This document shows, in pieces, positions 7,839 through 13,222 of a DNA stretch of 13,222 nucleotides. The translations under genes and the position numbers were made by a program. Under the pieces are notes generated by a model. The model searched no databases, was not told the origin of the DNA, and worked only from the letters and a program-made list of their open reading frames with translations. The number at the start of each line of letters is the position of its first letter. Position 1 is the first letter of the stretch. The stretch is from Chloroflexota bacterium (GTDB taxonomy: Bacteria > Chloroflexota > Limnocylindria > Limnocylindrales > CSP1-4): assembly GCA_015661135.1 (NCBI GenBank), contig JACVXW010000012.1, positions 1 through 13,222 on the forward strand, in the 5' to 3' direction.

Positions 7839-8781
7839 TGGACTCGCCCACGAGGATCGCCGGGTTCAGGGCCGCGTACCCGATGTCGGTGAGGGTGTTG
7901 ATCACGATCGCCAGGCCCACGGTCGCGAGCACGCCGGCCTGAACGACTGGCATGTCGGCGTTCACCACGGCCTCGTACATGACCCGACCGAGGCCCGGGA
8001 TGTTGAAGATCACTTCGATGACGACGGACCCGCCGAGGGTCCCGGCGAGCCAGATCGAGAAGAGGGTCATGACCGGAACCATGGCGTTCTTCAGGCCGTG
8101 GCGACGCAGGGTGAGGAACTGGCTCAGGCCACGGGACCGGGCAGCCGTGATGTACGGCGATTCGAGGACCGTGATCATCGAGGCCCGGGTCACGCCGAGG
8201 AGGTAGGCGAGCGGCCGGAGGCACAGGACGCTGGCCGGGAGGATCACCGAGATCGGACTGGTCCATCCGGCCGCGGGCAGCCATCCGAGCCACAGCGCGA
8301 AGACGAGCATGCCCAGCGGCGCCAGCCAGTACTCGGGCAGGGCGACGAGCCCCTGGGTCAGGGTGACGATCACGCTGTCGCGGCGACCGCCAGATCGAAG
8401 GGCCGCCAGGATCCCGAGCGGAACCGCGATGATCGTGGCGAGGACCAGGGCTGCCAGCGCCAGGAGGAAGGACACCCCGAGCGCCCTGAGAACGATCCCG
8501 CCGACTGGCTGGCGGTTCGTGAATGACTGGCCGAAGTCGCCCGTGACCGCCGCCTCCAGCCAACGCAGGTACTGGATCGGGATCGGCTGGTCCAGGCCGA
8601 ACTGCCGGCGGACGGCCTCGACGACCGCCGGGTCGAGGGCGAGCTCGCCACCCATCCGAGCACGGAGGATCATCCGCGCCGGGTCTCCCTCCCCGAAGTA
8701 CGGCATCACGAAGGCGAGGACCGACACCGCGAACAAGGTGGCGAGCAGGAAGATCGTCCGCCGAACGATGAACCTCGCCAT
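7831..8781 (-). CDS. Oligopeptide/dipeptide/opine-type ABC transporter permease (DppB/OppB-like)
   Basis: This 316-residue inner-membrane permease is the first gene of the minus-strand operon. It starts at ATG 8781 with AGAGG about eight bases upstream. The OppB architecture is clear: a first helix at 8-28, a periplasmic region carrying the family pattern FGLDQPIPIQYLRWL (61-75) and GDFGQSF (81-87), then about five helices. The EAA loop is at about 210-233 (ITAARSRGLS, then HGLKNA). The FNIPGLG pattern at 259-265 is typical of DppB/OppB. The substrate is not set by the permeases alone; relatives carry peptides, nickel chelates, opines, glutathione and aminopolycarboxylates. A 19-codon reading frame with its own Shine-Dalgarno ends three bases before this start (8785-8844). 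Confidence 0.94.
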   Translation of the reverse strand: MARFIVRRTIFLLATLFAVSVLAFVMPYFGEGDPARMILRARMGGELALDPAVVEAVRRQFGLDQPIPIQYLRWLEAAVTGDFGQSFTNRQPVGGIVLRALGVSFLLALAALVLATIIAVPLGILAALRSGGRRDSVIVTLTQGLVALPEYWLAPLGMLVFALWLGWLPAAGWTSPISVILPASVLCLRPLAYLLGVTRASMITVLESPYITAARSRGLSQFLTLRRHGLKNAMVPVMTLFSIWLAGTLGGSVVIEVIFNIPGLGRVMYEAVVNADMPVVQAGVLATVGLAIVINTLTDIGYAALNPAILVGESNG

Positions 8782-8784
8782 GGC

Positions 8785-8844
8785 CTACGCCTCTGGTTGG
8801 GGAAGGGCTCGCGACGGGATCGCAACGACCGGGCTGACGCTCAT
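8785..8844 (-). CDS. Possible 19-residue leader peptide upstream of the permease gene
   Basis: A minus-strand ATG at 8842-8844 follows GGAG (8851-8854) with six bases between. It opens 19 codons ending in TAG at 8785-8787, three bases before the permease ATG. The predicted +1 of the leftward promoter (about 8880) would place this frame on the transcript. The Shine-Dalgarno of the permease gene lies in its last codons, so ribosomes finishing the leader could re-initiate. The peptide is rich in Val, Pro, Ser and Ala, with no run of one amino acid that would point to classical attenuation. It could be chance: a 60-base open frame is common in GC-rich DNA. Confidence 0.3.
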   Translation of the reverse strand: MSVSPVVAIPSRALPQPEA

Positions 8845-8886
8845 GTGAGGCTCCGACTTCGGGGCGGCCGGCAGGGTCGGACTGCC

Positions 8887-8914
8887 ATTGTGGTCCCCCT
8901 GGTCAAATTGTCAA
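8887..8914 (-). promoter_or_regulatory. Candidate leftward promoter for the importer operon
   Basis: Read on the minus strand, TTGACA (8909-8914) is followed after exactly 16 bp by CACAAT (8887-8892), which matches four of six bases of the TATAAT consensus. The -35 is perfect and lies inside operator motif copy 2, so a protein bound there would block RNA polymerase. Transcription would start near 8880, about 100 bases before the permease ATG. The rightward promoter has the same design and spacing. Confidence 0.55.
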
Positions 8915-8920
8915 CAGTAT
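8907..8920 (-). promoter_or_regulatory. Operator-like motif, copy 2 (inverted; minus strand ATACTGTTGACAAT)
   Basis: The plus strand reads ATTGTCAACAGTAT. Its reverse complement matches positions 142-155 at 13 of 14 bases and shares the ACTGTTGACA core with 8990-9001. Its orientation is toward the importer operon, opposite to copy 3. It covers the -35 hexamer of the leftward promoter. GntR-type binding is inferred from the TGT-N2-ACA symmetry and from the regulator gene being in the same operon. Confidence 0.6.
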
Positions 8921-8975
8921 TCTGCTAACGCCATGCTGTCGGGCCGGTCCTCCGGCTCGCCCCATGCGATTTGCC

Positions 8976-8993
8976 GTTTGCACAAGTGCAAAC
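8976..8993. promoter_or_regulatory. Perfect 8-2-8 palindrome, GTTTGCAC-AA-GTGCAAAC
   Basis: Eight bases (8976-8983) are repeated as an exact inverted copy (8986-8993) around two bases. The right arm overlaps the first four bases of operator motif copy 3 and ends three bases before the -35 of the rightward promoter. A direct half-site GTGCAAAA occurs at 9015-9022, across that promoter's -10, and a TTTGC repeat sits at 8970-8974. It has the form of a dimer-binding operator such as those of LacI, TetR or GntR proteins. No such regulator other than the FCD protein is encoded in the window, so the binder is unknown. Confidence 0.6.
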
Positions 8994-9002
8994 TGTTGAC
9001 AG
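8990..9002 (+). promoter_or_regulatory. Operator-like motif, copy 3 (AAACTGTTGACAG)
   Basis: AAACTGTTGACA (8990-9001) is identical over 12 bases to 142-153. In this copy the core extends to a perfect CTGT-TG-ACAG inverted repeat (8993-9002). It contains the TTGACA -35 of the rightward promoter and points toward the binding-protein gene. Repression by the GntR/FCD protein is the simplest reading, by inference. Confidence 0.62.
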
Positions 9003-9023
9003 CCGACACGCGGCGTGCAAAAT
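8996..9023 (+). promoter_or_regulatory. Candidate rightward promoter for the solute-binding protein gene
   Basis: TTGACA (8996-9001) is followed after 16 bp by CAAAAT (9018-9023), four of six bases of the -10 consensus. Transcription would start near 9030, about 70 bases before the ATG at 9099. It mirrors the leftward promoter (perfect -35, 16-bp spacer, CA-A-AT type -10). This supports shared control of the binding protein and the membrane components. Confidence 0.55.
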
Positions 9024-9098
9024 GAGCGACTCGGAGCACGCGTTGCCGTAGCCTGCGAGCGCGTCCCCCGGAAGTGACTGCTGGAGGAGGCAGGCCCA

Positions 9099-10670
9099 AT
9101 GTTGCACAGGCGAAGTCAGTTGTTGGGCGGCCTCCTGGTCGCGACTCTCATCGTCACGGCGTGCCAGGGCACCACGCCGTCGGGCACGCCATCCGCCACG
9201 GGCGTCACGCCGACAGACGCACCGAGCGTCGCGCCGAGCGACAAGACCCTCACCTGGGCGTCCCGCGAGACGGTCGACGCGGCGTGGGCCACGGAGACCG
9301 ACGACGCGTTCCTGCTGACGCTCTCCGGCGTCGGCGAGACGCTCATCCGGGCCGGGTTCAACGGCGAACCCGAGCCGTTCCTCGCGACCGAGTGGTCAAG
9401 GACCGGCGACCTGACCTGGGAGTTCACCCTCCGCGAGGGCGTGGCGTTCCACGACGGCACGCCGATGGATGCTGACGCGGTCGCGGCCGCCCTCACCTAC
9501 CTGCTGAATGTCGATGCGCCGGCCCGGTCGTTCAACGCGACCTCGATCGCGTCGGTCGAGGCCTCGGGAGACGCTGTCGTCGTCACGTCGACGGGCCCGA
9601 ACGCCCTCGTCCCGCTCTACGTCGCCAGCCCGAACACCGTCATCCTGGCCGCGAAGGCGTACACGGCCGGCGGGATTGACCCGACCGAGGCCGGCACCGG
9701 CCCGTTCGCCATCACCGCCCAGAACCTGCCGCAGGGCTTCACCCTCACCCGCAACGACAACTACTGGGGTGGTGAGGTTGCCCTGGCGGGGATCAACGTC
9801 CAGCTCGTTCCCGACGGAGCGACCAGAGCGACACTGCTCCAGACGGGCGAGGCTGACATCGCCAGCACGCTCCCCATCCCGACGATCCCACTGATTGAGG
9901 CCAACGGCGATTTGACCGTCGTCCGAGGCCAGCTCGCCCGGACCAACTCGCTCTACATGAACAACAGCCGGGCTCCGACCAACGACGTGAAGGTCCGCCA
10001 GGCGATCCAGGCGGCGATCGACGTCGACGCGATCGCGAACCAGGTTCTCGAGGGCGCGGTCGCCCCGGCATCCGGGCCATTTGCGGCCACTGCTGCGTGG
10101 TCACCCGACGGCGCCGCCCCGATCACCCTCGACGTCGATCGAGCGAAGTCGCTCCTCGCTGAGGCGGGCTTCGACGAGGGCGAGCTCAAGCTCTCCCTGT
10201 GGACCTACGCGGCCCGGGCCGAGCTGCCCGACGTGGCGGTCGCCATCCAGGGCATGCTCGCGGACGCCGGGATCGTCGTCGAGATCCGGGTCGCCGACTA
10301 CGCGGCGATGGAGGCGGACGTCCTCGGCGGCAACTACGACCTGTTCCTGCTTTCCCGTGGCTACCTCACCGACATCAACGACCCGGCCGGCTTCCTCCGC
10401 GCCGACTACACGTGCGCCGGCACCTACAACCTCTCGCTCTTCTGCGACGAGGCGGTCGACGCCCAGCTCGAGGCCGCCGTCTCGAACGAGGAGCCCTCGG
10501 CCCGCTACGCGATCTACGCCGACATCGCGGCGATGCTCCAGGAGAACGCCGTCGACGTCTTCCTCTACAACCCCCAGGAGCTTGCCGGCACCAGCAGCAA
10601 GGTCCAGAACTTCAAGATCCATCCCATGGAGCACTACCTGCTCACGCCGGAGCTGACGATCGGCGACTGA
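9099..10670 (+). CDS. ABC transporter solute-binding lipoprotein, SBP_bac_5 (DppA/OppA-like) family
   Basis: The gene starts at ATG 9099, eight bases after a strong GGAGGAGG (9083-9090), and gives 523 residues. The N-terminus is a lipoprotein signal: MLHRR, a hydrophobic stretch 8-20, and lipobox VTAC with Cys22 as the lipidated residue. A Thr/Pro/Ser/Ala-rich linker (23-48) follows, and then the extracellular binding domain. The family 5 signature is plain: LTWEFTLREGVAFHDGTPMDADAV (105-128, shown here by its key ends TWEFTLREGV and FHDGTP). LTRNDNYWGG (216-225) is the usual second landmark. It captures the substrate outside the membrane and delivers it to the two permeases encoded divergently. 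Family members bind peptides, nickel complexes, opines, sugars and chelators, and the pocket cannot be read from sequence. A strong hairpin ends the gene 40 bp downstream. Confidence 0.95.
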   Translation: MLHRRSQLLGGLLVATLIVTACQGTTPSGTPSATGVTPTDAPSVAPSDKTLTWASRETVDAAWATETDDAFLLTLSGVGETLIRAGFNGEPEPFLATEWSRTGDLTWEFTLREGVAFHDGTPMDADAVAAALTYLLNVDAPARSFNATSIASVEASGDAVVVTSTGPNALVPLYVASPNTVILAAKAYTAGGIDPTEAGTGPFAITAQNLPQGFTLTRNDNYWGGEVALAGINVQLVPDGATRATLLQTGEADIASTLPIPTIPLIEANGDLTVVRGQLARTNSLYMNNSRAPTNDVKVRQAIQAAIDVDAIANQVLEGAVAPASGPFAATAAWSPDGAAPITLDVDRAKSLLAEAGFDEGELKLSLWTYAARAELPDVAVAIQGMLADAGIVVEIRVADYAAMEADVLGGNYDLFLLSRGYLTDINDPAGFLRADYTCAGTYNLSLFCDEAVDAQLEAAVSNEEPSARYAIYADIAAMLQENAVDVFLYNPQELAGTSSKVQNFKIHPMEHYLLTPELTIGD

Positions 10671-10709
10671 CGGCTCGCGCCTCCGGCGCCTGCCAACCCG
10701 ACCACCGCA

Positions 10710-10744
10710 GACGACGCCCGGCCGCACCGCGGCCGGGCGTCGTC
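10710..10744 (+). terminator. Perfect 16-bp hairpin after the binding-protein gene, without a U-tract
   Basis: GACGACGCCCGGCCGC (10710-10725), a three-base loop ACC, and its exact reverse complement (10729-10744) form a very stable GC-rich stem 40 bases after the stop codon. The following bases are ATTCC, so there is no run of T as in a classical intrinsic terminator. U-tract-less hairpins are common at gene ends in GC-rich bacteria. It may end transcription, or only protect the 3' end and lower read-through into the oxidoreductase gene. Confidence 0.75.
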
Positions 10745-10778
10745 ATTCCAGTCAGTGATCAACCCCGACTCAGGTGCC

Positions 10779-12134
10779 ATGGACGCGCCCACCAGCTACG
10801 AGACCCGCCCGCCGTGGGACGACGGCTCGATCGCGGAGCCGCCGACCCTCCCCCGCCGTACGGACGTCGTGGTCGTAGGCGGTGGGGTCATGGGCGCAGC
10901 CGCGGCCTACGAGCTCGCCCTCCGGGGCGTCTCGGTCGTCCTCCTCGAGATGGGCCGCATCGGCGGGGAGCAGTCCGGCCGCAACTGGGGCTGGATCCGC
11001 CAGGCGGCCCGGGACGAAGACGAGCTGCCCCTCATGCAGGCATCCGTCCGACGCTGGGCGGAGCTGTCAACGGAGCTCAGCGACGACTTCGAGTGGACCC
11101 AGAAGGGCAACCTGGCAATCGCCCGTGATCCAGCCCGGATCGCCTTCTTCGAGGCGTGGCTCAAGGTCGCAAAGGCGGCCGGGCTCGAGAGCCGGATCGT
11201 CGACGAACGCGAAACGAAACGGCTCCTCCCGGAGCTCGCCGGATCATGGTTGGGGGCCCTCCATACACCCTCCGACGCCCACGCCGAGCCATGGCTCGCG
11301 ACGCGGGCCATCGGGGCCGGCGCGGCCGCACGCGGGGCGATCGTCGCCGAGGGGACCGTCGTGGACGGAATCCTCGTCGACCGGGGCCGGGTCACGGGCG
11401 TTACCACCGAGCGAGGCGTGATCCATGCGTCGACCGTCGTGTGCGCGGCGGGTGTCTGGACGGCGCCCCTCCTCTACGGCGTGGGTGTCGACCTCCCGAT
11501 CCGGATCGTGCGCTCGACCGCCGCGCGCACGAAGCCGGTCGCCCCGCTCTCCGAGATGGGCGTGGGCTACCACCCGGTGGTGTCCTTTCGCCAGCGCCCG
11601 AACGGCGCCCTGTACGTCGCGGCGGGTGGCTGGAGCGACTACGACGTGACCCTCGACTCATTCCGCCACTTGCGGGCCTTCCTGCCCAACTACATCAAGA
11701 ACCGGCGCCTCCTGAAGGTCCATGTCGGTCGGCCCCTCCTCGAGGACGTCGGGCGCCGAGCCCGGCGGCGGGACCTCGCCTGGCGCCTCCGGCAGGGCCG
11801 CGTCCTGTCACCGGCGCTGAGCGCCGAGAAGGTCCGCATGAGCGTCGCGAAGTTCCGCGAGATCTTCCCGAGCGTTCCCATCGAGGTCGACCGGGCGTGG
11901 GCCGGCTACACGGATGCGACGCCGGACGCCGTGCCCGTCATCGACGCCGTCGCTTCGCCCGGTGGGCTGGTCATCGCGGCCGGCTTCAGCGGGCATGGCT
12001 TCGGGATGGGTGCGATCGTCGGCAAGCTGCTCGCGGAGCAGATCGTCGACGGCCGGCCCTCCCACGACCTCCATCCCTTCCGCCTGGGGCGCTTTGCGGA
12101 CGGGACCTTCCGGCGCCCCCGGCTCGTGGCCTGA
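10779..12134 (+). CDS. FAD-dependent oxidoreductase of the DAO (glycine/D-amino acid oxidase) family
   Basis: From ATG 10779 the protein has 451 residues. Residues 28-57 are the FAD-binding Rossmann unit, with VVVVGGGVMGAAAAYE (30-45) and the ribose-binding Glu57 (VVLLE). Next come SGRNWGWIRQ (66-75), a family-specific loop near the flavin, and the C-terminal FAD segment DAVPVID (383-389) with GFSGHGFGMG (402-411). Relatives oxidise the C-N bond of amino acids, sarcosine, opines or iminodiacetate to an imine that hydrolyses to an oxo compound. Substrate and electron acceptor are not evident. Start choice: an in-frame GTG at 10755 has no Shine-Dalgarno and sits against the hairpin, while ATG 10779 has AGG five bases upstream. 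The NTF2-like gene follows after 52 bp. The position next to the importer suggests it acts on the imported compound. The ALDH could then oxidise an aldehyde product. Confidence 0.9.
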   Translation: MDAPTSYETRPPWDDGSIAEPPTLPRRTDVVVVGGGVMGAAAAYELALRGVSVVLLEMGRIGGEQSGRNWGWIRQAARDEDELPLMQASVRRWAELSTELSDDFEWTQKGNLAIARDPARIAFFEAWLKVAKAAGLESRIVDERETKRLLPELAGSWLGALHTPSDAHAEPWLATRAIGAGAAARGAIVAEGTVVDGILVDRGRVTGVTTERGVIHASTVVCAAGVWTAPLLYGVGVDLPIRIVRSTAARTKPVAPLSEMGVGYHPVVSFRQRPNGALYVAAGGWSDYDVTLDSFRHLRAFLPNYIKNRRLLKVHVGRPLLEDVGRRARRRDLAWRLRQGRVLSPALSAEKVRMSVAKFREIFPSVPIEVDRAWAGYTDATPDAVPVIDAVASPGGLVIAAGFSGHGFGMGAIVGKLLAEQIVDGRPSHDLHPFRLGRFADGTFRRPRLVA

Positions 12135-12186
12135 TGGGGCCCCCGCGACCCGACAAACCTTGCCGCCCCGCCAACGGAGGAGTCCG

Positions 12187-12591
12187 ATGACCACGGAGAT
12201 CGAAACCACCACTGACACGGGAAATGTGGCGCTCTTCGAGCGCTACCTGGAGGCCTGGTCGACGAGCAATGTCGAGCAGATCTCCGCGATGACCCATCCG
12301 GAGGGCGTCTACGAGGCCTCCTACGGTCCCCTTCCCCACGGCAACCGGTTCGTCGGGCCGGCCGGGATCAAGGCTGGCCTCGACGCCATGCACGCGGCGT
12401 CGACGAACCGCTCGAGCACCCACGACTACCACCACACGTACCTCTACGGCGACCTGGCGTTCGCGCGCTGGACCAGCACCTTCGTCGACAAGGACGGCAA
12501 CGAGGGATCCGTCGAGGGTGCCGACTTCTTCGAGTTCAAGGGCGGGCTCGTCCTGAAGAAGCTCGCCTACCGCAAGACGATCACCGGCTGA
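12187..12591 (+). CDS. NTF2/SnoaL-like fold protein of unknown function
   Basis: ATG 12187 has GGAGGAG (12176-12182) four bases upstream and opens 134 residues. The pattern is that of the SnoaL/NTF2-like alpha+beta barrel. It has an N-terminal helix with ALFERYLEAWSTSNVEQI (15-32), a strand carrying THPEGVYE (36-43), a central GPAGIKAGLDAM helix (57-68), and then strands at 91-103 and 113-130. Members range from cyclases and isomerases to dehydratases and non-catalytic proteins, so no reaction can be named. Polar residues that may line a pocket are His37, Glu39, His79, Asp80, His82 (by spacing) and Glu116. It follows the FAD oxidoreductase and is probably co-transcribed with it. Its last 11 bases overlap the end of the convergent luciferase-like gene. 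Confidence 0.82.
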   Translation: MTTEIETTTDTGNVALFERYLEAWSTSNVEQISAMTHPEGVYEASYGPLPHGNRFVGPAGIKAGLDAMHAASTNRSSTHDYHHTYLYGDLAFARWTSTFVDKDGNEGSVEGADFFEFKGGLVLKKLAYRKTITG

Positions 12592-13222
12592 CGGCGGACG
12601 CGCCGGACCAGCCGATCGAGGCCCGCAGGCTGGCGGCGAGACCGTCGACATCGGCGCCAATCGGAGCCGTGCCGAGGTCGAGGACGATTCGCTCGATCCC
12701 GGCCGCGGCATAGGCCTCGAGCTGGCGGCGAAGGGGCCCCGAGCCGTCGGCCGGCGGGGTCATGACAGACAGGACAATCGAGCCACGTGGCCGTCCCGCG
12801 GCTGCGCAGGCAGCGTCGAGACGTCGGCCGACGTCCGCGCAGACATCCGGCCCAACCGTGTCGAGGTCGTATTCGGCTGCGTGCTCGACGGCCAGTCGAA
12901 GCCCTCGTGGCCGGCCCTTCCCGCCGACGATGATGGGCGGACCGGGATACTGGACCGGACGCGGCAGCGACACGGCGCCATCGAGCCGGTAGTGTCGGCC
13001 GGAATGGCTCACCTCCTCGCCGATCCACAGCCGGGGCAGGACCGTGAGCTGCTCCTCGAGGCGTTCGAACCGCTCACCGAGCGCTCCGAACGGCAGCCCG
13101 AGCGGCAAGTGCTCAGGCGCGTGCCAGCCGGCCCCGAGCCCGACCTCGATCCGGCCCGCCGAGAGCTCATCCACGGTCGCGGTGATCTTTGCCATCTCGA
13201 ACGGGCCCCGGAAGGCGAACGT
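12581..13222 (-). CDS. Luciferase-like (LLM) flavin/F420-dependent oxidoreductase, C-terminal part (cut by the right edge)
   Basis: The open frame enters from the right edge and ends at TGA 12581-12583, so 213 residues are seen. The window lacks the N-terminal third or so. Reading from the edge, it passes FRGPFEMAKITATVDEL, then SAGRIEVGLGAGW, the LLM family core around the cofactor site. RLEEQLTVLPRLW, GRHYRL, PKPVQ-like PRPVQYPGPPIIVGGKG and an Arg-rich GLRLA segment follow. This order is typical of F420-dependent LLM proteins found in Actinobacteria and Chloroflexota, though FMN users share parts of it. An internal ATG at 13193-13195 is not the start, because conserved family sequence continues upstream of it. 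The 3' end overlaps the NTF2-like gene tail to tail by 11 bp. Substrate unknown. Confidence 0.88.
   Translation of the reverse strand, partial: TFAFRGPFEMAKITATVDELSAGRIEVGLGAGWHAPEHLPLGLPFGALGERFERLEEQLTVLPRLWIGEEVSHSGRHYRLDGAVSLPRPVQYPGPPIIVGGKGRPRGLRLAVEHAAEYDLDTVGPDVCADVGRRLDAACAAAGRPRGSIVLSVMTPPADGSGPLRRQLEAYAAAGIERIVLDLGTAPIGADVDGLAASLRASIGWSGASAVSR

Larger units (their letters stand above)
8782..9098. promoter_or_regulatory. 317-bp divergent control region between the importer operon and its binding-protein gene
   Basis: No gene of normal size lies here; the minus-strand frames near 8911-9107 have atypical composition and cross the control sites. From left to right it holds a leader frame (8785-8844), a leftward promoter (8887-8914), operator motif copy 2 (8907-8920), a perfect 18-bp palindrome (8976-8993), operator motif copy 3 (8990-9002), a rightward promoter (8996-9023) and the Shine-Dalgarno of the binding-protein gene (9083-9090). 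The stretch 8900-9025 is visibly richer in A and T than the neighbouring genes. The centres of copies 2 and 3 are 85 bp apart, close to eight helical turns, which would allow two bound regulators to face each other. Confidence 0.75.

Noticed and set aside
8911..9107. Two overlapping minus-strand open frames of about 60 codons in the divergent control region
   Set aside because: They cross the palindrome, operator copies and promoter, show no recognisable protein pattern and are shorter than chance frames in GC-rich DNA.
10755..10778. GTG 10755 as start of the FAD oxidoreductase
   Set aside because: It has no Shine-Dalgarno, lies ten bases after the hairpin, and adds residues with no family similarity; ATG 10779 fits better.
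11065..11071. TGTCAAC similar to the operator core
   Set aside because: It is inside the FAD oxidoreductase coding region, matches only seven core bases and lacks the flanking bases shared by the three intergenic copies.
1..13222. Defence systems, mobile elements, tRNA/rRNA genes or attachment sites
   Set aside because: I looked for transposase, integrase, nuclease and toxin patterns, terminal repeats and tRNA-like cloverleafs and saw none; the genes are metabolic and transport types with uniform composition.

Overview
This is a GC-rich (roughly 70% by eye), densely coding bacterial window with frequent GTG starts. The substrate-binding protein has a lipobox followed by a Thr/Ser/Pro/Ala linker, and a probable F420-type luciferase-like oxidoreductase lies at the right edge. 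Together these suggest an uncultured Chloroflexota lineage or an actinobacterium. That is an inference from style only; no marker gene is present.

Layout. The left edge holds the first 39 codons of a minus-strand gene, probably an MFS transporter. It diverges from a plus-strand aldehyde dehydrogenase (202-1608), which is followed 28 bp later by a His-rich zinc-type CDF transporter (1637-2977). Convergent to these is a long minus-strand operon, read from 8781 down to 3011: peptide/opine-type ABC permease 1, permease 2, a GntR/FCD regulator, ATPase 1, ATPase 2 and an EamA/DMT permease. The four joints from permease 1 to ATPase 2 are gene overlaps, and three of them are GTGA overlaps. A 317-bp control region (8782-9098) separates this operon from the divergent solute-binding lipoprotein gene (9099-10670). 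That gene ends at a perfect 16-bp hairpin. Then come a DAO-family FAD oxidoreductase (10779-12134), a small NTF2/SnoaL-like protein (12187-12591) and the 3' part of a convergent luciferase-like monooxygenase (12581 to beyond the right edge).

How the genes may work together. A complete ABC importer (binding protein, two permeases, two ATPases) is encoded with its own FCD-type regulator. It sits beside a flavin amine/amino-acid oxidoreductase and an aldehyde dehydrogenase, which fits import and oxidative cleavage of a small amine, N-substituted amino acid or opine-like compound. The exact substrate cannot be read from the sequence.

The most striking non-coding signal is a 12-bp motif, AAACTGTTGACA. 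It is found exactly at 142-153 and 8990-9001, and in inverted, nearly identical form at 8907-8920. All three copies lie in the two divergent promoter regions. It is a good candidate operator for the GntR regulator and would join the aldehyde dehydrogenase/MFS pair, the transporter operon and the binding-protein gene in one regulon. A separate perfect palindrome (8976-8993) next to the third copy suggests a second regulator or a composite site. I saw no defence system, CRISPR array, mobile element or RNA gene.
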